Assembly (NCBI GenBank): GCA_020056545.1 | Contig: JAGVHM010000106.1 | Span: forward strand, 1 to 5,199 | From: a bacterium | GTDB taxonomy: Bacteria > Desulfobacterota > Deferrimicrobia > Deferrimicrobiales > Deferrimicrobiaceae | Reading direction: 5' to 3' | Length of the DNA stretch: 5,199 bases | In this document: piece after piece, positions 1-5,199 of the stretch | Position numbering within the stretch: the first letter of the stretch is position 1 | Layout of the letters: the number at the start of each line of letters is the position of its first letter | Position numbers and translations under genes: made by a program | The notes under the pieces: model-generated | What the model was told of the DNA's origin: nothing | Seen by the model: the letters and a program-made list of their open reading frames with translations, nothing else | Database searches by the model: none

Positions 1-15
1 ACGCTCTTCCGATCT
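1..15 (+). other. Illumina sequencing-adapter remnant (not genomic)
   Basis: The first 15 bases, ACGCTCTTCCGATCT, are identical to the 3' terminal 15 bases of the Illumina TruSeq read-1 adapter. Position at the extreme end of the window is what untrimmed adapter at a contig end looks like. The bases happen to stay open in the MoxR frame, so a gene caller would extend the partial protein through them and add about five spurious residues. The adapter identity is established knowledge; that it is contamination is inferred but strong. Confidence 0.93.
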
Positions 16-16
16 C

Positions 17-319
17 AGGATCGCGGTCCGCGAGTCGTTGGTCGCATACATTTACCGCATCGTCGAAGCCACGCGGAGACACCCTGCCGTCCGCCTCGGC
101 GCGTCTCCCCGTGGCGCAATCGGCCTCAAGAACACCTCCCAGGGGCTGGCGCTGCTTTCGGGCCGGGACCACGCGACTCCGGCCGACGTCAAGAGGACGG
201 CGCACGCCGTCCTGTGCCACCGCATCTTCATGAAAGGATCCCCGGGGACGGAAACCGCCGCGGAAGCTGCGGCGGCGGTCCTCTCCGAGATCCTCGAGAC
301 CGTCCCGCCCCCCCTGTGA
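17..319 (+). CDS. MoxR-family AAA+ ATPase, C-terminal lid (5' partial)
   Basis: Only the last 100 or so residues are present; the P-loop, Walker B and sensor-1 parts lie outside the window. The visible part is the helical C-terminal lid of MoxR-type AAA+ ATPases. It reads YIYRIVEATRRHP, then VRLGASPRGAI (GASPRG is encoded at 98-115, and its Arg matches the likely sensor-2 position), then ALLSGRDHATPADVKR and AVLCHRIF. This order matches the family pattern of YI..LV.ATR, GASPR, LL.GRDYVTP.DV and VL.HRL. MoxR ATPases are cytoplasmic hexameric chaperone-like remodellers, usually encoded beside DUF58, VWA or transglutaminase genes, as here. The stop TGA (317-319) overlaps a GTG start of the next gene (316-318), which suggests translational coupling. 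The frame stays open back to base 2, but bases 1-15 are adapter, so I begin at the first full codon after it. The TTG at 38-40 is an internal Leu codon, not a start. Confidence 0.93.
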   Translation, partial: RIAVRESLVAYIYRIVEATRRHPAVRLGASPRGAIGLKNTSQGLALLSGRDHATPADVKRTAHAVLCHRIFMKGSPGTETAAEAAAAVLSEILETVPPPL

Positions 320-1269
320 ACCTTTCCGCGCTCCGCCGGCGCCTTCGGCCGCCGCGAAAGCTCCGGGTGACGCCCGAGGGGAAATGGTTCCTGCTGATCA
401 CCCTCGGCGTGGGGGCTGCGGCGGTTAACACCGGCAACAACCTTCTGTACATTGCCCTCAGCATGAACCTGAGCCTGATCCTCGTCTCCGGATTCTTCTC
501 GGAATGGTGCATCAGGCGGACCTCGGTGAAGGTTTGCCATGCGTCGGAGGCGTTCGCGTCCCGGGAAAGCCTCCTCGCCGTCACGTGCTTCGCGGGGAGG
601 AAGCGCTTTCCCGCCATGTCCCTCACCGTGTCGCTGCCTATCGACGGGTCGATCCGTTCGATACGGTTTCCGGAAATTCCCGGCGGCGGGGCCGCGACCC
701 GCGTATTTTCATTCCGCCCCGCGCGCAGGGGAGCGCTTCCTTCGGTTTCGTGCGAGGTCTCCACCAGGTTTCCGTTCGCTCTCTTCGAAAAGTCGATGGA
801 CGTGACGCCGGACGCCTCTCTTGTCGTGTACCCCGAGCCGGCGGAGGCCGAAGAGCCCGAGAAACGCCGAAACGCCCGCGAAAGCACCGGTGCCGCGGCG
901 CCCTCCGGGAGGGGGGGGGAATCGATCCGCGGCGCGCGGGAACACATGCCCGCGGATCCGTTCCGGGACATCCACTGGAAAGCGTCGGCCCGGATGGGAA
1001 AGTGGATGGTCAAGGAGCGCGAAAGCGGGAGGGCCGCGGTGGTTGACATTCGACTGCCCGCGGACTGCCGCTCGCCTGACTTCGAGCGGATCGTTTCCGG
1101 GGCGTGCGCGTTCGTCCTTGCCTGCGAGAAGGAGGGCCGGCCATACAGAATCTGGGAGGGTGACAGCCTCAGGGTCGACGCCGCGGGAGGAAGCCGGCGT
1201 ACGGACGCGCTTACGTTCCTGGCCCTGGCCGGCGCCGAAGAACCCTCCGCGGAAAGAGGCGCGCCATGA
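316..1269 (+). CDS. DUF58 domain membrane protein
   Basis: This is a protein of 317 residues if it starts at GTG 316. I chose that start because it overlaps the upstream stop as GTGA. It also places the basic stretch LRRRLRPPRKLRVTPEGKW just ahead of the membrane segments, the family's usual N-terminus. An in-frame ATG at 214 lies deep inside the moxR-like gene and would add an unlikely Pro/Arg/Gly-rich leader. No clear Shine-Dalgarno is seen, consistent with coupling. Two hydrophobic segments (about residues 24-39 and 43-62) surround the typical NTGNNLLYIALS motif. A beta-rich middle part follows. The DUF58 signature is at about 205-230: IRGAREHMPADPFRDIHWKASAR, followed by MGKWMVKE. The commonest form of this motif is REYxPGDxxRxIxWxxSAR; here Gly is replaced by Ala (A213). 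Molecular function of DUF58 is not established; it is generally seen with MoxR and transglutaminase proteins as a membrane partner. A run of nine G at 911-919 lies within the frame without breaking it. Confidence 0.93.
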   Translation: MNLSALRRRLRPPRKLRVTPEGKWFLLITLGVGAAAVNTGNNLLYIALSMNLSLILVSGFFSEWCIRRTSVKVCHASEAFASRESLLAVTCFAGRKRFPAMSLTVSLPIDGSIRSIRFPEIPGGGAATRVFSFRPARRGALPSVSCEVSTRFPFALFEKSMDVTPDASLVVYPEPAEAEEPEKRRNARESTGAAAPSGRGGESIRGAREHMPADPFRDIHWKASARMGKWMVKERESGRAAVVDIRLPADCRSPDFERIVSGACAFVLACEKEGRPYRIWEGDSLRVDAAGGSRRTDALTFLALAGAEEPSAERGAP

Positions 1270-3332
1270 CCGGCAACCGGCCACCCTCAGGGGGACCCGG
1301 GCTCCTGTGGTGGGTCCTGCGCGCCCAATGGGCATGGGGGCTCTTCCCGCTGGCCCTCCTTACCGAGGTGTCCCGCGCGGCGCTGGCGATCGCAACCGCC
1401 TCCTTCATCGCCGGAGCGTATCTCGACTGGACGGAGGCGCGAAGGGACCGCTGGCTTCGGATCGCCCCACCCCTTCTCCTTGCCGCCGTGGCGGCGGCAG
1501 CAGCCGACTTTTTCCGGGGAAGCCAGGACCTGCTCTACTCCGTTTCCGTCCTCGTCCTGGGAATACAGTCTGTCAGGTTCCTTCTCCCCAAGGGAGTCCG
1601 CGACGGGTGGCAGCTTTCAGCGATCTCCTTCCTCGAATTCCTCGCATCGGCCGCGTCCACGACGGAGGTCCAGTTCGCGGTATTCGCTTTTTTCTACCTG
1701 GGTCTCTGCGCGGGAGCGATGTGGGCCCTCCAGGTGCAGGGCGAAGAAATGGAAGCGGATGGGGCGGTCCGCACGGTCCGCACCGGGTTCGCCGCGAAAC
1801 TCCTGCTACTCGCGGCCGCCGGAGGAGTGCTCTTCTCCATGATCCTCTTCATCGTCACACCCCGTGTCGGGATCGGCCAGATGCTCCGAAATATCCGGCG
1901 CACCGAAGGAATCACCGGGTTTTCCGACACGATCTCCCTTCGGGAGGTGACGGGAGTCAAGGCCGACCGTCGCGTGGCCGCGCGGATCGAATTCCCCGGA
2001 TACCCGGCCGATATATCCCCGTCCGGACTTTACCTGCGGGGCGCGACCTATTCCGTGTTCGACGGGAAGACGTGGATGCGCCCCCAGCGGTACCGGACGC
2101 GCCTCCCGAGAACAGGAACACACTACACAGCCGCTCCGATCCCCGGTGGAACGCTCCTGCGGGAAGCGGACGTCACATTGGAGGCGATGGACAACCCCGC
2201 CCTGTTCGTTTACGGAACAACCCACCTCTTCGAAGGGAGCCTGGGCGATCTGTGGACGGAAGGGGAGGGAAGCTTCTCCCTCGCGATGCCTGGCCATCCC
2301 CCGCTTCGTTACCGGATACAGTTCTCCCAGGAGGCGTCGAGGGCATCCGTTCCGGATCCCGCGGTGGCCCGGCGATACCTGGAGCTTCCTGCCGGATGGG
2401 ACGACCTCGTGGAGCTCTCCGCGCGGATCACGGCGGGGGCGGGATCGGACGCCGAAAAGGCGGATGCCGCCCTTCGGTATTTCCGGACCGGCTTCAGGTA
2501 TTCGGTCACCGACTCAGCCTCATCGGTGCGTGAATTCCTCTTCGTCAGCAAGGCGGGGTACTGCGAGCACTACGCCACCGCCCTTGCGCTGGTCCTGCGC
2601 GCATCGGGGATCCCTTCCCGGCTCGCCGCGGGCTACATGGGCGGAGAGTGGAGCGACCTCGGAAAATACCTGATCGTGCGGCAGTCCGACGCCCACGCCT
2701 GGACCGAAGCGCTGATCGACGGGAAATGGTTGACGCTGGACGCAACCCCGCCGCTCGGGGAGAATTCCCCCTTCTTCGCCCGGACGGGGAAACCCTGGAT
2801 CTACATCGACTGGGCGCGGCAGCGTTGGGACAAGTACGTCATCAATTACTCCCTGAAGATGCAGGCGGAAGGCGTGGCGGAAGGACAGATGGCGTTTTAC
2901 AGGATCAGGGCGGGCCTGGCGCGCGCTTTCGGGCCTGCGAAGGCGCTTCGCCGCCATGGCGCGCAACTGGGCGCGGCCATCCTCGCGCTGTTGCTTGCCG
3001 CCGTTTTTCTCCGCCGGATAATCCGCATTCCCTCGTTGAACTGGATGACTGCGTCTCAAGGCGGGGAGGCGCCGCTTCCGCGTGATTATGCGCGTCTGGT
3101 GCGGCGGCTGGCCTCCGCCGGGTACCGCTGCAATGCCGGGGACACGATGGAGGAGATGATGGGCGGGGCGATGGAAAACAGAGGTTCCATCGCAGCGGAC
3201 GCCTCCCGGTTCCTGGCGCTCTATCACCGCGATCGCTTCGGAGCCTTCCCCCTGCCGCCCGCGGAGTTGCGCGAGGCGGGTCGGCTCGCGGGGCGGCTTG
3301 GCCGCGAAATCGGCCGCAGGTCCGGAGCCTGA
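1266..3332 (+). CDS. TgpA-like membrane transglutaminase (DUF3488-transglutaminase core-DUF4129)
   Basis: A 688-residue protein. The ATG overlaps the previous stop as ATGA, and an AAAGAGG ribosome-binding site sits at 1253-1259, six bases before the start. The N-terminus (about residues 12-200) is a cluster of hydrophobic segments of the DUF3488 type, including 64-80, 88-107, 117-131, 136-155 and 176-198. A periplasmic region leads to the transglutaminase core: GYCEHYATALALVLRASGIP with nucleophile C433, SDAHAWTEALIDGKW with H477, and LDATP with D492, so the catalytic triad is complete. The WDKYVINYSLKMQ stretch after the core is typical of TgpA proteins. A single membrane segment (about 565-585) precedes a cytoplasmic DUF4129-like tail (about 605-675: YARLVRRLASAGY, GDTMEEMM, LALYHRDRFG). 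Length and layout match TgpA of Pseudomonas. The fold can act as a protease or a transamidase; which reaction and substrate apply here cannot be read from the sequence. As third gene of the MoxR-DUF58 chain it is probably co-transcribed with them. Confidence 0.95.
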   Translation: MTGNRPPSGGPGLLWWVLRAQWAWGLFPLALLTEVSRAALAIATASFIAGAYLDWTEARRDRWLRIAPPLLLAAVAAAAADFFRGSQDLLYSVSVLVLGIQSVRFLLPKGVRDGWQLSAISFLEFLASAASTTEVQFAVFAFFYLGLCAGAMWALQVQGEEMEADGAVRTVRTGFAAKLLLLAAAGGVLFSMILFIVTPRVGIGQMLRNIRRTEGITGFSDTISLREVTGVKADRRVAARIEFPGYPADISPSGLYLRGATYSVFDGKTWMRPQRYRTRLPRTGTHYTAAPIPGGTLLREADVTLEAMDNPALFVYGTTHLFEGSLGDLWTEGEGSFSLAMPGHPPLRYRIQFSQEASRASVPDPAVARRYLELPAGWDDLVELSARITAGAGSDAEKADAALRYFRTGFRYSVTDSASSVREFLFVSKAGYCEHYATALALVLRASGIPSRLAAGYMGGEWSDLGKYLIVRQSDAHAWTEALIDGKWLTLDATPPLGENSPFFARTGKPWIYIDWARQRWDKYVINYSLKMQAEGVAEGQMAFYRIRAGLARAFGPAKALRRHGAQLGAAILALLLAAVFLRRIIRIPSLNWMTASQGGEAPLPRDYARLVRRLASAGYRCNAGDTMEEMMGGAMENRGSIAADASRFLALYHRDRFGAFPLPPAELREAGRLAGRLGREIGRRSGA

Positions 3333-3829
3333 GCGCCCGAGCTCCGCTTCGCTCTGCTCGATTGCGGATTAGAAACCTGAGCAATCGAATAGTCCCCGCT
3401 CTTCCCCCCGGTCTTTCGCAGGAGGCGGATCCCGGTGATCTCGATCGAACGGTCGACTGGCTTCGCCATGTCGTAGATGCACAGGGCCGCCGCGGATACT
3501 GCGGTCAGCGCCTCCATTTCGACCCCGGTGGGGGCGACGGTCCTAACGACGGCCACGATCCGCACTTTTCCCGGGGCGGAAAGCGAAAAGTCCACCGCCA
3601 CGGAGGCCAGCGGCAGAGGATGGCACAAGGGGAGGATCCGCGGGGTCGACTTGGCGGCCATGATGCCGGCTACGCGGGCCACGCCGAGCACGTCTCCCTT
3701 CGGGATCTCTCCACTTCGGATCATCCTCCATGCGGGGCGGGACAGGAGGACCCACCCTTCGGCCGTCGCCTCCCGCGAAGTAGCCTGCTTGCCCGAAATA
3801 TCCGCCATGCTCGCCTTGCCCGATTTCAT
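3224..3829 (-). CDS. moaC: Cyclic pyranopterin monophosphate synthase MoaC, with C-terminal extension
   Basis: MoaC converts 3',8-cyclo-7,8-dihydro-GTP, made by MoaA, into cyclic pyranopterin monophosphate in molybdenum cofactor biosynthesis. It is a cytoplasmic hexamer. Recognition rests on MADISGKQATSREA, KGDVLGVARVAGIMAAK, LPLCHPL, TGVEMEALTAVSAAAL, IYDMAK and LLRKTGGKSGD. Residues equivalent to the known E. coli active-site set are present: K44, H70, E104/E106, D120 and K123. The first ATG (3829) is preferred because SGKASMADIS aligns with the short stretch before the family's MVDVS motif. An internal ATG at 3808 (M8) has a better-spaced AAGG upstream and is the alternative; an in-frame stop at 3877-3875 bars further extension. 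The family normally ends soon after GGKSGD (about 150-160 residues), but this frame continues to residue 201 with a Ser/Arg/Pro/Ala-rich tail. That tail is antisense to the last 109 bases of the transglutaminase gene. It may be real read-through extension or a lost stop. No other moa or moe gene is in the window. Confidence 0.95.
   Translation of the reverse strand: MKSGKASMADISGKQATSREATAEGWVLLSRPAWRMIRSGEIPKGDVLGVARVAGIMAAKSTPRILPLCHPLPLASVAVDFSLSAPGKVRIVAVVRTVAPTGVEMEALTAVSAAALCIYDMAKPVDRSIEITGIRLLRKTGGKSGDYSIAQVSNPQSSRAKRSSGAQAPDLRPISRPSRPASRPASRNSAGGRGKAPKRSR
3357..3389. terminator. Weak hairpin between convergent genes, possible terminator
   Basis: TCGATTGC (3358-3365) pairs perfectly with GCAATCGA (3381-3388), giving an 8-bp stem with a 15-base loop. 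It lies 25 bases after the transglutaminase stop and at the end of the conserved moaC core. There is no T-tract on either strand and the loop is long, so it is a poor intrinsic terminator. A further 5-bp pair, CGAGC (3338-3342) with GCTCG (3356-3360), lies just beside it and partly overlaps it. Bidirectional termination is an inference from position. Confidence 0.25.
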
Positions 3830-3853
3830 CGCCTGTTTTCCGCCTTCCCCGGG

Positions 3854-3881
3854 TTGTAAAACGTCCGTAGTGTCTTATTAT
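3854..3881 (+). promoter_or_regulatory. Putative sigma70-type promoter for the secreted protein gene
   Basis: TTGTAA (3854-3859) resembles a -35 box (4 of 6 to TTGACA), and TATTAT (3876-3881) resembles a -10 box (5 of 6 to TATAAT). They are separated by 16 bases and lie 34 bases ahead of the ATG at 3915. The 85-base divergent gap is the most AT-rich stretch in the window. The same AT-rich block read on the minus strand (CATAATAAG) could also serve moaC, but I see no convincing -35 for it. Inference from sequence match only. Confidence 0.45.
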
Positions 3882-3914
3882 GTTGGAGTCCGAATCATCC
3901 CTTGAGGGAGCACG

Positions 3915-5199
3915 ATGCCCGCCCGCATCATATGCCTCTTCCTGGCGACGTGCGCCTTTCTTACCACCCCCATGGCCGCGGCGGCGAAAGAGCGCATAGC
4001 GGTCTACCCTGGGATCCCGGGACCGGAGATCGCAACCCACATTCTATTCGAGAAGGCCTTTCCGCTCAACGACCTGCTGCCGTCGAAGTGGTCTCCCGCC
4101 CAGCAACGGGAGGTAGCATACATTCTCGAGCGGATGAAGACGGACCGGCGGATATTCCTGCTGGTGCAGGTTATCACGGACCCGATCGGCAGGAACGAGG
4201 AGAACGGCATGCTTGCGCTTTCCCTGTCCCGCGCCGTCGCCGAGCGTCTTCTGGAGTCCGGCATCCGCCAGGACCGGATTCTGATCGTTCCCGGCGCGGA
4301 GGACGGGAATTTTTTCGACCTTCCTCGCTGGGGCGGTTTCGCAGCCCGGCAGAAGGTTGTCCTTCGGGGCCTCCAGGGTGGACCGTGGCTGACTGAGCGC
4401 GAGGCGGCGCCGGTTGTCAGGGAGGAACTCCCGCCCGAGGGGGCCATCCGGATCCTTTCGCCCGAGGGGGGAAAGACCGAACATGCCCGACACATACTCG
4501 CAGGAACCGCGGAGGAGGGCGTGCGCTCCGTGTCGATCTCCGTCGGACGGGAAGCGAAGACCGCCACGGTATACGCAGGAAAGTTCGAAGTTCCGATTTC
4601 CCTGCGGCACGGGGAAAACAGGATCGTGGTCACCGGGCTCGACCAGTACGGCCGCGCCCTGCGCGCATACCGGACGATGTTCTACGCCCCGCCGGCGCCC
4701 ACGATCGAACTGTTCTCTCCGACCCGGGAAGCGGTGGCCGACGTATCCCGCTCCCCGGTAATCACGGTTCGCGGCAGGATCGTCAGCCGGAACCCGCTGC
4801 GGGAGGCGTACCTGATCCAGAACGACATCCCCCTCCGTCTCAGGGTCCGCGAGGACGGAACATTCGAGCAGCCCGCCGCCCTGGTCACCGACGAGGACGA
4901 ATTCACGGTGGAAGCGGAAGACCTGGAGGGTAGGACAGGCGTCAGCGAACAACGCAATGTACTGACGCGGGGGATAGCGGAGCGCCCTCTGATGGCCATC
5001 CTTCACTGGGACGAGGACGACGTGGATCTGGATCTGCATATCGTCGACGACCTTGGGCGCCATACCTGGTTCGACGCCCCCAACGTTTTCGAGGACGCAA
5101 AGGCGATCCCCGACGGAAGGCTTCTGATCGATAACCGCAAAGGATTCGGGCCGGAAGTTTTTACGATCGAAAAAGGCGCAAAGGGAGGGTTCGCCTTCT
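3915..5199 (+). CDS. Exported multidomain protein: OmpA-like region, two Ig-like segments, DUF2135/YfaP-type domain (3' partial)
   Basis: The frame is open for 428 codons to the window end, so the C-terminus is missing. ATG 3915 has a GAGGGAG ribosome-binding site at 3904-3910 and begins a signal peptide (MPARIICLFLATCAFL, then PMAAAAKE) with probable signal peptidase I cleavage near residues 23-24. LATC at 10-13 is not a good lipobox. Residues about 38-152 resemble the OmpA C-terminal fold: ILFEKAFPLND, then EVAYILERMKTDRRIFLLVQVITD (T88-D89), LSRAVAERLLESGI, DRILIVPG and a final KVVLRGL strand. The usual peptidoglycan-binding Arg is not in register, so binding is doubtful. Residues 174-258 (AIRILSPEGG, then a strand pattern ending ENRIVVTGLDQYG) and 261-355 (PTIELFSP, TVRGRI) look like bacterial Ig-like beta-sandwiches. 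From residue 360, LHWDEDDVDLDLHIVDDLG and later GFGPEVFTI (GPE 412-414) match the DUF2135/YfaP type. The role is unknown; an envelope-associated structural or binding protein is likely. It is divergent from moaC and has its own promoter candidate. Confidence 0.85.
   Translation, partial: MPARIICLFLATCAFLTTPMAAAAKERIAVYPGIPGPEIATHILFEKAFPLNDLLPSKWSPAQQREVAYILERMKTDRRIFLLVQVITDPIGRNEENGMLALSLSRAVAERLLESGIRQDRILIVPGAEDGNFFDLPRWGGFAARQKVVLRGLQGGPWLTEREAAPVVREELPPEGAIRILSPEGGKTEHARHILAGTAEEGVRSVSISVGREAKTATVYAGKFEVPISLRHGENRIVVTGLDQYGRALRAYRTMFYAPPAPTIELFSPTREAVADVSRSPVITVRGRIVSRNPLREAYLIQNDIPLRLRVREDGTFEQPAALVTDEDEFTVEAEDLEGRTGVSEQRNVLTRGIAERPLMAILHWDEDDVDLDLHIVDDLGRHTWFDAPNVFEDAKAIPDGRLLIDNRKGFGPEVFTIEKGAKGGFAF

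Noticed and set aside
214..315. Upstream ATG as the start of the DUF58 protein
   Set aside because: It lies well inside the moxR-like gene, has no ribosome-binding site, and adds a compositionally odd leader. GTG 316 overlaps the stop and fits the family N-terminus.
821..2533. A 570-codon open frame on the plus strand overlapping the DUF58 and transglutaminase genes
   Set aside because: It is out of frame with two genes that carry clear family motifs, its translation is Arg/Pro/Gly-rich low complexity, and it has no recognisable domain. Long alternative frames are expected at this GC content.
3338..3360. GAGC/GCTC-rich stretch as a REP-like or mobile repeat
   Set aside because: Only short 4-5 bp inverted matches occur, with one copy in the window, so there is no support for a repeat family.
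3905..3956. Secreted protein as a lipoprotein, from LATC at residues 10-13
   Set aside because: Thr at -1 is unfavourable for a lipobox, and the hydrophobic segment continues past the Cys to an Ala-rich signal peptidase I type site.
4044..5063. A 339-codon open frame on the minus strand opposite the secreted-protein gene
   Set aside because: The plus-strand frame has a good ribosome-binding site, a signal peptide and DUF2135-type motifs, while the antisense translation shows no domain-like pattern.
1..5199. CRISPR array, tRNA/rRNA gene, transposase or toxin-antitoxin pair
   Set aside because: No regularly spaced direct repeats, no RNA gene motifs and no transposase or toxin-like protein were seen on either strand.

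Overview
This is a high-GC bacterial window, GC-rich by eye throughout the genes. It looks like the end of a short-read assembly contig: the first 15 bases match the 3' end of the Illumina TruSeq read-1 adapter exactly, so genomic sequence begins at about base 16. The gene content fits a Gram-negative bacterium. There is a periplasmic-type transglutaminase cassette and a secreted protein with a degenerate OmpA-C-like region and a DUF2135/YfaP-type domain. A deltaproteobacterial (Desulfobacterota/Geobacter-like) or similar high-GC environmental lineage is plausible, but the sequence alone does not settle it.

Bases 16-3332, plus strand: three genes are chained by 4-base stop/start overlaps. They are the C-terminal lid of a MoxR-family AAA+ ATPase (5' truncated), a membrane-anchored DUF58 protein, and a TgpA-like membrane transglutaminase with an intact Cys-His-Asp triad and a C-terminal DUF4129-like domain. 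MoxR-DUF58-transglutaminase is a recurrent bacterial gene set. The ATPase is thought to act as a chaperone or remodeller for the membrane partners, and the transglutaminase-fold domain faces the periplasm. The physiological substrate is generally not known.

Bases 3224-3829, minus strand: a convergent moaC, encoding cyclic pyranopterin monophosphate synthase of molybdenum cofactor biosynthesis. The catalytic core is complete. The reading frame then runs about 50 codons past the usual end of the family, antisense into the 3' end of the transglutaminase gene. A small hairpin lies between the convergent genes.

Bases 3830-3914: a short, relatively AT-rich divergent intergenic region carrying a plausible sigma70-type promoter for the rightward gene and the leader of moaC.

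Bases 3915-5199, plus strand, truncated by the window end: an exported multidomain protein. It has a signal peptide, a degenerate OmpA-C-like alpha/beta region, two beta-sandwich (Ig-like) segments and the start of a DUF2135/YfaP-type domain. This is the least characterised part of the window. I see no mobile element, CRISPR array, RNA gene or obvious new defence system.
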